Part shown: in pieces, positions 23,429 to 31,879 of the stretch
Position numbering within the stretch: position 1 is the first letter of the stretch
Layout of the letters: each line of letters starts with the position of its first letter
Assembly (NCBI RefSeq): GCF_947623445.1
Contig: NC_135248.1
Coordinates: 1,488,001-1,552,000 of the forward strand
Direction of reading: 5' to 3'
Length of the DNA: 64,000 bases
Source of the DNA: Clavelina lepadiformis
Lineage: Eukaryota > Chordata > Ascidiacea > Aplousobranchia > Clavelinidae
Translations under genes and position numbers: made by a program
The notes under the pieces: model-generated
What the model was told of the DNA's origin: nothing
Databases searched by the model: none
What the model saw: the letters and a program-made list of their open reading frames with translations, nothing else

Positions 23429-23852
23429 ATGAGCAAAGAAACAGGAAACGATCCAAGGCTGAAACCGGGTAAGTGGCGGCCATAGCTCATTATAATAACG
23501 TTGACCACCCATTGGCACTTTTATCTTTATGAGATATGAATCACAACATAACAACAATCACGTAATATCATGACATATCATTTCATGATAATCACTTGGA
23601 AATTTTGCACAAAACTGAAATACTTCCCGAAACATAGCAAAAAAGTTGTAGTCTTTACAGTTTAAGCTGTATTTTTATTGTCAAGTTTATGGCGAATAAC
23701 AAACTTAATGCTTATAGTATGCTGGCTGCAAACAATCTAATATTAATCGCTATCTTTCAGCGTCAACTCAAAAGTCACGACAAGGGTCGTCAGCAACGTT
23801 TAAAAACTTGAGTGAGTTTTATTCAAGAAGCAACGAAAAGCTGAAGACATAA
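23429..23852 (+). CDS. Possible alternative C-terminal tail exons of A1
   Basis: After the A1 stop there are two exon-like segments: up to 23468 with a strong donor (GG|GTAAGTGG), and 23761-23852 after a strong acceptor (CTATCTTTCAG) ending in TAA. Read from ATG 23429 they give a 43-residue polar tail (MSKETGNDPRLKP then ASTQKSRQGSS...). Both splice sites and the frame are conserved in A2, where a 3-bp deletion keeps the frame. Phase 1 with a G|CG junction also fits tail exons at 51112-51146 and 58968-59074. I could not find an exon 8 donor in the right phase; a GTGAGA donor inside the exon 8 stop region would read the same exons in another frame, ending VSNV. A polyadenylation signal AATAAA is at 23953. 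Confidence 0.45.
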
Positions 23853-25087
23853 TTTCAAACAATGAGTCCTTGCTTCAGTTATGTGTTTACCCATGTCCTT
23901 GTGTGATAGCGTGCTTTTGCTATGAACGTTGTATTATATTGCGATTTTTGTGAAATAAATGAAACGTTACCACTAATAAAAAAACATTGCAAATGATTTG
24001 GGTATGCGAGTTTTCATAAATTTTTGTTTAATTTCTGTTTAAGATTGAGTTAACAATCCAGTGGGATGACATTATTGAGGTTGTGGTCAAATGCGTTGCT
24101 TTAATTACGAGACGATCTTTCTACATATTATATGATATAACCTGGTATTCCTGTTGCCTGAAGCAATTATATTTCACAAGATTACTCAATAAGTTAAAAA
24201 TCTAATCGAAAAAAGCTCTGGTATAATCTGACAATAAATCCATCAATTACGCCGAACGTATTTCTAAAAGCATAAAAACCTTTTACTTTAACGTCATTCA
24301 CTTCATCTTTATTGAGTACGCTTTATGTGGGTCATTCGAGTTTAACTTAAGTCGCTCACCACGTATCGTGAGATGGTCAGCGACTTAAGTTAACTGCGTA
24401 AGACTTTGCGTGTTATTAACTGCGCGTAACATAAGATTTTCATTTTCTTCAAATGTGGAGTTCAAAATAATTGATGCGTAACATTGAAAACCAAGTAAAA
24501 TTAAACTAAAGCAATTATTCTTCTTTACTCCGTAAAAAAAGGTTATGTGCTGCTCTCCCGTGGGAAATGTTTTGATGAGAGGCCTACAAGCTTGTAATCT
24601 AGAAAATAATCAATGTATTTCGACAATTTCTATTGTTAATTACAGAAGGTCGATAAAATCTTGCCATTCCGAGAGTAACTCGGAAAGTGTCTTTTTATAT
24701 TCAGTTTATTTAGCTTGCTGGTCACCAAACTAGAAAACAAGGAAATCGTTTGTTTTCATATGTCAAAGTGCTGGCGAAGACAATAACAGGAAAGCGATTG
24801 TTTTAAAACAAATAAAGTCCAAAACTCCTGCTCCAAAATATTTTTAAAAAGTAAAGAAAGTAAATGTCAAATTCTAACGCAAACGTTCAAAAATATAGTT
24901 TTCAATATTTATGAACAGTAATTTAATACTTCGTTTTCAGCTACTATTAAACTAAGTCAGTTACAATTATTTTGCTACAGAAGCTTCAACTTAAGATAAG
25001 GAGGCGAAGCAAAAATTTGTTCCAACTAAGCAAAAGATCAAAATGAGTTTCTAAGAACAAGCAGGAAGTAAGAAAATATTTCAAGCT
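23853..25087. other. A1 3' end and A1-B1 spacer
   Basis: Contains AATAAA (23953), an empty TTAA site at 24039-24042 that is occupied by a 451-bp element in unit 2, and a perfect 15-bp-arm palindrome (24342-24393). No other exon is supported; the frame at 24545-24733 also exists in unit 2 (47414-47602) but has no known similarity. Confidence 0.5.
24342..24393. repeat. Palindrome with 15-bp arms
   Basis: TTAACTTAAGTCGCT at 24342-24356 is exactly reverse-complemented at 24379-24393 around a 22-base loop that itself contains a partial dyad (CACGTATCGTG). The unit 2 copy at about 47207-47257 has one arm mismatch. It could be a regulatory dyad or a folded MITE relic. Confidence 0.7.
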
Positions 25088-26699
25088 ATGGTTATCGTGT
25101 ATCTGCTGATGATGATCGACTACGGTCTTTTATCGATGACATGTAGGTGCCGACTTTCAAACCTAATGTTTTAATTCCTAAAGTTCTTTGCCCTTTTTCT
25201 AAAAAGTCAAAAGCATTTTTGAAACCTGTCCATCTCGACACAGTATTACTAAATGCGGTTGCAATTTTTACCTTAATAATCTATTAATTCTTTAGTTTGC
25301 AATTTTGGTTCGCTGTTTTACAGTTTAGGTTTTTCAAGCCGACTTCAGCAATACTCACTTCATCTCGAATATAGACCCACGCAACGACATTAGTTTGTCG
25401 GCAAACGCTACGTCAGACACGACAGTTACAAACCTGACAGCTACAATGCAAGGCGTTACGCCACAAAATTTAAGAGATGACGAACATGCTATTCTAGCAA
25501 CACAGAATGTCCACCCTGCTGCAATTCTCGCTGTTAAACCATCAATTCAGTCAGTGGTTAACCTATTATCTGGTTCATTGATGGACAGGTCCGGATACGG
25601 TGTTCCTATGTTTGTAGGAACTTTGGCCCTTCTTTTAACTGCAATAGGTCTGTTGTGCTTCTTTGTTGTACAATTATCTGCTCATTCTCTTAGAATTATA
25701 TTAACAGCTGCATTTTGAAACACAATGTCTGTCTTTTCTTATTTTTTGTCGATTTGTACTCACTATTGTCCACTCTGCTGTTTGAACTCATGTGTGTGAT
25801 GGAAAGTTTGTTGTCAATGACTGAAAAGTTAAAATAATCTTTTAGAAGGTGTTGATAATTATTATTTTTTCATAGCTTAAGCTTAGATAAAACAACATTT
25901 TGAAAACCTAACGACTTAACATTATTTTGGTATTATAACCTACCTTTTTGTCATACTTAGTCACTCTTGTTGGGTCGCAACGAGAAAGACATCATAAGCC
26001 ATAAGGACAAGCTACAGATGCAACTTTACCTTGTTTCGATTAATCTATGAAAATGTTCATTTTCAGGTTATGGATTCGGCCAGTCGTACACTGTTCTACT
26101 CGTATCGGCCGCTCTACATGGCATAGGATCTTCATTTGTTACGGTGGGCGGGATGACCATGATGGCCAGGATCTTTAATGACAAGGAGGAAAGAGCAAAG
26201 AAGTTCAGGACGGCTTTGTCATCGGTGGCAATAGACATGACAGGTAGATGTTGTTGAATGGATATCTTCTCTATGTAACGTTATCTTTCAATGGAAAATG
26301 CAAACAAGTTGTGGAGTATACGAGGATAAGGACATTACAATTTTACATATCAATTTGTAAACTGCATAAGCATATCGACTCTCACAATGTAAATGTCATG
26401 TCTATTTCTTTTGAAGCTGGACCGGTATTCGCGAAAGGGGTGGACAGTTTTCAAGATAAAATGATACCGTTTTTTGTATTTGCCGTTTTGATAACTTTGT
26501 TCGGGTTCTGTCAAATTTTCTGCATCGGTCTAAAGATTGAAAGAGTGAGTAGGATTTTCATTGCTGATAATTTTCTGCGTTTTTTCAAGTATGTTGATTT
26601 TGTAATATTGGTACAAAAACTGGTCATCTGCATTAGAACAAGAAGCCAATGACCCTTTCGAAGTTACCCAATGTCAGCTGCATTCTGCTCGCTGTACAA
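25088..26699 (+). pseudogene. SLC18-like gene B1, pseudogene lacking its 3' half
   Basis: Exons 1-4 are recognisable: 25088-25142, 25324-25647, 26067-26243, 26417-26544, with the beginning of exon 5 from 26637. They align to B2 exon by exon with equal lengths. Two lesions are visible. At the start of exon 2 the second codon is TAG (25326-25328) where B2 has CAG. After about 26699 the rest of exon 5 and exons 6-8 are deleted (about 1.6 kb relative to 49544-51170). Exon 2 still encodes a glycosylated luminal loop and LLSGSLMDRSGYGVPMFVG (MFS motif A) and exon 3 HGIGSSFVTVGGMTMMA. An alternative acceptor TTTAG at 25328 would bypass the stop but puts exon 2 out of frame. Confidence 0.88.
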
Positions 26700-27423
26700 G
26701 AAAGCCGAAATTATGACATTTCAAACAATGATTCCTTACTTCGGTGATGTGCTTAACAGTGTCCTTGTGCAATTGCATGCTTTATTTACGAACCTCCCTT
26801 GTACATGATATTGAACTGTTTGTAAAGTTAAGCAAAAGATTAAAGTTTAATCGACAATATTCAAACTTTGCAAATGACTTTCGTGCAAGGGTTCCCTTGA
26901 ATTTCCTGTGTCATTGGCTTCATCTTACTCTGATTAATGCAAGGCTAGAAAGCAACACGCACGTCAGACAGCCTCGATATGAGTTTGCCCGGTTCCGAAT
27001 AGTAGGCCTAGACTTGTGACACACGTGGTGAGGGGCCATCGCTTCGGTAGGCCCACGTGCAATCGTAAACACATCGCTTAGTAATAGATAATTGGCTGTT
27101 GTCAAAATATTAAGCAAAATATTTTAAATGCTTGGGTCTACTTTTGAAATGGTTTGCTTGTCGATAAAATGTTTTCAACTATAGCTGTTGTCAATGTTTC
27201 ACAAACACTTGGAAACCATGCAAAGTGCATCTTAGTCCTGTCAAAAGCATTGAACCAAATAATTTTATGGTAGTTTTCGAAACGGTTCTTCAAATCAAAG
27301 GCTGCCATCGGTATATTTAGAAGGTGCAAATATTGTAAAGTTCTGTTTATTTTTGTTGTTGTCTGTGGAGGAAAGTAACATAAAATGCCATTCCAATGAT
27401 TGCGTGATAAAAGTTAAAACAGC
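26700..27423. other. B1-D1 spacer, near-identical to unit 2
   Basis: Matches 51171-51888 with only a handful of differences. It contains a GC-rich hairpin-like stretch at 27020-27060 (CACGTGGTGAGGGGCC...GGCCCACGTG). The frames here are open in both units merely because the copies are nearly identical. Confidence 0.5.
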
Positions 27424-27432
27424 AACTCCAAC
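27424..27432. repeat. Left target-site duplication of MULE
   Basis: AACTCCAAC, repeated exactly at 30197-30205. Nine bases is typical of Mutator-like elements. Confidence 0.9.
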
Positions 27433-28055
27433 GGTACTACGACACCTTATCGAAAGACACTTTATCGAAAGACACTTTATCGAACGACACCTGATCGAAA
27501 CGACAGCTGATCGAAAGACACTTTATCGAACGACAGTTAATCGAGCCGACAGTTGATCGAACGACACTTTATCGAAACGACAGCTGATCGAACGACACTT
27601 TATCGAACCGACAGTTAATCAAAACGACAGTTGATCGAACGACACTTTATCGAACCGACAGTTCAAGCAAGATTTTTGCGTGTTTCTCAAACATTGAAAC
27701 AATGAGCCATTGTGAATTGTGATGTGCGGTCTTTGTAATCGTGTGCATTAATGAATTGTGATGTATATATCATAAAGTTGACGATTTATATTTTATATCT
27801 ATATTTTATATTTGTATCATAAAGTGTTCGATTTCGCATGGCGGCCGGCCCGCCCACATATTAATAAGATATCACAAGAATACGCACGAGAATTACTAAG
27901 TACGAGATTGTCTGTACAGTAGACTAGACTAGTCATTATAGATACAAAGAGTAAGGAATTGAAGGCAAAATTTTATAGCAAGGGGCATGTCGCTGCCTGA
28001 CTTTTACACAAAGTAGCTTCTTGAAAGTAGTCTCTTGACCGACAGCGCAAAATAA

Positions 28056-28184
28056 ATGGCTTCGATGCTTGGTAGCACGTACACATGTGAACAAATATTT
28101 TCAACAATGAAATTCACGAAAAGCAAGCTAAGATCACGCATTTCCGACGCCTATTTAGAAAATGTTCTGGTTCTTGCTTCATGA
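28056..28184 (+). pseudogene. Captured hAT transposase C-terminal fragment inside MULE
   Basis: Forty-two codons (ATG 28056 to TGA 28184) read YTCEQIFSTMKFTKSKLRS... then a hydrophobic end VLVLAS. This is the C-terminal dimerisation segment of GTF2IRD2/EPM2AIP1-like hAT proteins (pattern CEQ-x-FS-x-MK). It is a different hAT group from the element at 15073-18200. The fragment fuses directly with the MULE transposase region in another frame, so it was picked up by the MULE or a hAT copy landed there and was then truncated. Confidence 0.75.
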
Positions 28185-29358
28185 ACACAGTCATCCACCA
28201 AACCCTGCACGTGTTATAGTTGCAAGAGCACAAGCCAGCATGCGAAATCGAGCAGTCAATTCAGATGAACGTACCTCAAACATTATTCAGAGCGAAACGC
28301 AGGATATATCCTTAGCCACCGCTGGTGCTCTCCCTAAAGCAACATCATTAAAGCGGATGATACAGCGAAAGCGCGTATGTCCAGAAGGAAACGGCTTGAT
28401 GGATGAACTCCGCGTGACACCGAGGGGAGAAGCCTTCGTTATCGAGGAAGACGATGAGAACGAATTCTATATGTTTGCATCTCAAAAGAATCTGGATATA
28501 CTGAACAACTGCGCTAATTGGTTTTGTGACGGTACATTTGATGTTGCCCCACTTGGATACCAGCTGTACACGATACACGCGCTGGTCGATGAAAATCGCA
28601 CGGTGCCACTCGTATACACCGTTACCGAGAACAAATCTGAAGCTGTGTACAATCGCATCTTTTGTTTATTGGAACAACAGCGACCAGGAATAGCCCCAGA
28701 AACCGTAACAATAGACTTTGAAATGGCAGCATATAATGCTCTTTCTTCCAGCTTCCCTCGGGCAGAAATTCTCGGCTGCCTTTTCCATTTTGGCCAATGT
28801 AGCTTCCGGAAAATTCAGGCTCTCTCTCTGCAGCGGTGGTTCAATGAAGATGCAGAGCACGCCCTTCGCATAAAATGCTTCCAGGCACTGGCATTCGTTC
28901 CGCCTGACGACGTTGTACAACGGTTCGAGGCCACGTTCAGTGACGACGATGAGCAGCACTTGTCTGAATACATTGACTATTTTGAAATTACTTGGATTGG
29001 ACGATTGTGTCGCAGGAATCGTCGTCAACCTCTATTTCCTATCCGGTGTTGGAATGTTTTCCACCGGGTTCAAGATGACCTTCCACGAACGAATAATAGC
29101 ATTGAAGGATGGCACAATGCGTTCAGCAAGCGTGTCTCATTATCCCATCCGACGCTTCGAAGACTCGTCAAAAAAATTAAGCAGGAACAAGGTTCCAACG
29201 AAATGTTAATTGAGCAATTGAGTGCTGGAATCGATGGCCCACCTCGGAAGAAGCGCTACGACGCTGTCAACCAACGGCTGAGGAGCATAGTTGAAAATTA
29301 TGACTCAACAAATATGGACATAAAAAGTTATCTTCGAGCAATTGCACACAACTTGTAA
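28162..29358 (+). CDS. MULE transposase, N-terminally truncated (398 codons)
   Basis: Transposase with the MULE DDE core: D123 in FCDGTFDVAP, D185 in TIDFEMAAYNA and E315 in NNSIEGWHNAF. The C-x2-H motif is C206-LF-H209 in GCLFHFGQC. These are all the canonical signatures. Upstream the family usually has a FLYWCH or similar zinc finger ending in a H-x-HPP motif; here the frame begins just at HEHSHPPNPARV, so the DNA-binding finger is missing. The first six residues come from the captured hAT piece read in another frame. The core is uninterrupted, ending at TAA 29358. Lack of the N-terminal finger suggests the product, if made, could not bind the ends normally. Confidence 0.88.
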   Translation: MFWFLLHEHSHPPNPARVIVARAQASMRNRAVNSDERTSNIIQSETQDISLATAGALPKATSLKRMIQRKRVCPEGNGLMDELRVTPRGEAFVIEEDDENEFYMFASQKNLDILNNCANWFCDGTFDVAPLGYQLYTIHALVDENRTVPLVYTVTENKSEAVYNRIFCLLEQQRPGIAPETVTIDFEMAAYNALSSSFPRAEILGCLFHFGQCSFRKIQALSLQRWFNEDAEHALRIKCFQALAFVPPDDVVQRFEATFSDDDEQHLSEYIDYFEITWIGRLCRRNRRQPLFPIRCWNVFHRVQDDLPRTNNSIEGWHNAFSKRVSLSHPTLRRLVKKIKQEQGSNEMLIEQLSAGIDGPPRKKRYDAVNQRLRSIVENYDSTNMDIKSYLRAIAHNL

Positions 29359-29492
29359 TTAAATGAATGCGATTGAAATGTGCACTTCGTCAGTTGTCGT
29401 GCTTTTAACAGTGCATGTTGTCAGTTCTTTTAATAAATTGTCGTTCTTTTAACAGTGCATATCGTCAGTTGTTTCAATAAATTGTGGATCTT

Positions 29493-29935
29493 TTAACCCT
29501 ATCCTAACCAGGCTCGCGAGTTTACTAAAAAAACTAGGTGTGGCCAACCCCGCACACACATTTGCAATCGTTAATTACTAGAAACCTATGCGTCGTAGAC
29601 TGATGAGATTATTACAGGTTAGTAGAAACATCATCTGGCTTCCTGTATACATCATAATTGTAAAACTAAAGAAAGTGAATTTATTGTAAATTAGGTATTT
29701 CTAAAAGTGACACATTTCTATAAATTCTTCTTGTTACGCCGCGCCCCCGCTGTGAAAAGAGAACGAAAAAGAATAGTTAGTCAAGTTATTGGTGCGTAAA
29801 TGAGTAATACGCTTCAATGCGGAGAGAGAGCAAAATTATATAAATATCACAATATCTCAAAAATTACAAAATCCAATTTTATCAAACAAACATGGACAGA
29901 TAACTGAACATCACAATGACCCATTGTTTCAATGT
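29493..29935 (-). mobile_element. TTAA-type non-autonomous element fragment nested in MULE
   Basis: Begins TTAACCCTATCC at 29493. Its reverse complement matches about 61770-62237, with shared blocks including TCCATGTTTGTTT, TTTTTGAGATATTGT, CTCCGCATTGAAGCG, TCATTTACGCACCA and GGCCACACCTAGT. Only one terminus is clear here. Confidence 0.65.
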
Positions 29936-30196
29936 TTGAGAAACACGCAACAAAAATCTTGCTTGAACTGTCGGTTCGATAAAGTGTCGTTCGATCAACT
30001 GTCGTTTTGATTAACTGTCGGTTCGATAAAGTGTCGTTTGATCAACTTTCGGTTCGATAAAGTGTCGTTCGATCAACTGTCGTTTCGATCAGGTGTCGTT
30101 TCGATCAGGTGTCGTTCGATTAAGTGTCTTTCGATAAAGTGTCGTTCGATTAAGTGTCGTTCGATAAAGTGTCTTTCGATAAGGTGTCGCGTCACG

Positions 30197-30205
30197 AACT
30201 CCAAC
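30197..30205. repeat. Right target-site duplication of MULE
   Basis: AACTCCAAC, identical to 27424-27432; unit sequence (AGCAAAAAGTG) resumes after it. Confidence 0.9.
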
Positions 30206-30568
30206 AGCAAAAAGTGATTGCAAAAGTATAACATTAGTTTTCGGTTTGCAGTTTGAAATTATATACTGTCCATTCACTATTGTGCCAAGGATGCGCTGTT
30301 CAAATACTTGCAGGATTTATCAATGAGCTTACTTGAAAACGTTTTGACGATACACACAAATTTTGCATTTCCACTTTTAGTGTTTTCATACAATTTCAGT
30401 TTTAATTTAAGTAATGCAGTACGACTGGAAAAATCGACTGTAATATGCATGAGTACGTTCTACGTAGTCATGTGAGCCTACATATGAATCGTAACGTATA
30501 CGTATTAGAAAAATTATTAGTTAAATTATTACAAAAATAAATTAATTATCAATAATATTCATTATAGT

Positions 30569-31214
30569 ATGAATTCCATACGGTTATTAATACAGGGATT
30601 TAAGCTAGGATTGCGAAACTCTGATCATAAGCGACTCTTGGTAAAAAAAATCAACATGATTTGGCTTGGAGAAAATAACAAAATGCCAGCTTTGCTTAAC
30701 GTGCTCTGTATTTTTTTCATCAACTTCGTCCTTCTGTCAACCATGGGTAAGTGCTGATTTTCAAACCTGAGAGTTTTTTCTTAAATTTAATTCACTGTGT
30801 TGTATTTCGTTTCAATATACTGTACCACACACATCAACTTAAAATTGAACAAACATCCTGGTAATGGATTGGTTCCAATTTACGAGACTCTACTAAGTAG
30901 AGTCTACCTCATACTAAGATCAGTAAACCAATTATACATTCACCACGCTCATTCATTTTATTGGTTACATGATAAGTTGTCGATTTGATTGATTTTTCAT
31001 CGAATCCATTTTATTTTCAATTTCAGTTATTCCGACCTTTCAGTGGAAAAATCACTTGGAGTTAAAACCATATGTGTACAATGCAAGCAACAACGGTATT
31101 ACAATGACCCACACCCACACCATTTACATAGATTATGGCTTTGCTATGGCCTTCATTTGTTGTTGGATCTGTGACATGATTACTGCAATTAGTAAACGAA
31201 CTCATGAGACTTAA
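30569..31214 (+). pseudogene. SLC18-like gene D1, two-exon remnant
   Basis: Exon 1 (to 30746, donor GTAAGT, phase 1) encodes a TM1-like segment LLNVLCIFFINFVLLSTM. Plausible starts are ATG 30569, 30656 or 30683. Exon 2 begins at 31027 and reads VIPTFQWKNHLELKPYVYNAS, plainly homologous to C2 exon 2 (IIPSVLWKSHLESNPYLYNAS). It then leaves homology and runs through a second hydrophobic stretch to TAA 31214, giving 121 codons. The MFS core is absent. It may be a decayed gene or a mini-protein. The unit 2 copy has a stop where this one has Trp (TGG 31164). Confidence 0.65.
30885..30905. repeat. 21-bp palindrome in D1 intron
   Basis: AGACTCTACT-A-AGTAGAGTCT is a perfect dyad; it is present identically in the D2 intron near 52583. 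It could be a hairpin or chance dyad. Confidence 0.5.
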
Positions 31215-31279
31215 ATGAAGAATATTAAGGACAGTGTTAATACGTCAAAATCGGTGGTATTATTTTTATACGAAATCTT

Positions 31280-31610
31280 TTGTACCGTGTATAAATTAGG
31301 TGCTTAGGCGTTTCGTTCACTCTCACTCTCCTAGCAGAGTACTTTTATCGTTTAGCGTACGTGGTCCTAGCCTGCCACTGGCAAGTTACAACCAAAATGT
31401 GGGGTCAGCCTACACCTAAAACGTTTTAAGCAGTTTTGCGGTTTTGAACTTTGTTTGCGGAATTATCTTTTCATTTGTTGTACCAATTATAATTGTGGAG
31501 ACAAGAGGGACGCTACAGATGGTGTAAGCTATTTCAGTTGGACAAAAACTTGTTTAGATTTTTATTCTCCCACTTCGTAAATTAATATGATAATATTTCT
31601 TGTGTGTGTT
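31280..31610 (+). repeat. Inverted counterpart of the C2 3' flank
   Basis: This stretch (GGTGCTTAGGCG..., CTGCCACTGGCAAGTTACAACC, GTGTAAGCTATTTCAGTTGGAC) matches the reverse complement of 36235-36490 downstream of gene C2, and the plus-strand copy at 53000-53280. It shows D is a C-type gene in opposite orientation. Confidence 0.65.
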
Positions 31611-31689
31611 TTATAGCCTGAGATTTTACAGCTTGACGTAAAACATTGAGCAAATGATTGATTTATGAATATGTATCACCTATACAGCG

Positions 31690-31855
31690 ATGCCCACGTC
31701 TGTAGAAGCTTCTTTTTTACGCAGTAACCAAGTAATAAAGAAGCCTAAAGATCATTCAAAAATATTGTTGAAAACATTAAATATTTATTGTGAAATTTCT
31801 TCTGAACATGTTAAAGCTTCTGTTTATAACGGCTGTAGTCTCCAATGGGTAACAG
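31690..31855 (+). pseudogene. Degenerate SLC18 exon 5-like segment of D1
   Basis: The frame has KKPK near its start and ends in LQWVTG before GTGAAA, as C2 exon 5 has AKQP... and LQWQTG at its donor. The hydrophobic core is lost. Copies lie at about 53396-53572 and 62597-62775. Confidence 0.5.
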
Positions 31856-31879
31856 GTGAAAATTGCAAAAGTTGAACCA

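Larger units (their letters stand above)
27433..30196 (+). mobile_element. Mutator-like element (MULE), 2764 bp
   Basis: Flanked by an exact 9-bp duplication. The long termini (27433-27663 and about 29965-30196) are built of tandem ~16-17-bp motifs such as ATCGAACGACACTTT arranged in inverted orientation. The outer ends are similar when reverse-complemented (GACACCTTATCGAAAGACAC in both). Inside are a MULE transposase frame, a captured hAT transposase fragment and, at 29497 to about 29935, a block related to the TTAA element at 61.7-62.2 kb. The unit 2 site (about 51889-51903, CAACTCCAACAGCAAA) is empty. Confidence 0.92.

Noticed and set aside
25324-25330. Alternative acceptor TTTAG for B1 exon 2 that avoids the TAG stop
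   Set aside because: Using it shifts the frame away from the conserved SLC18 reading, which soon meets stops.
26744-27019. 91-codon frame conserved in both units (also 51215-51490)
   Set aside because: The two units are nearly identical over this stretch in all frames and in spacers, so conservation of the frame carries no weight.
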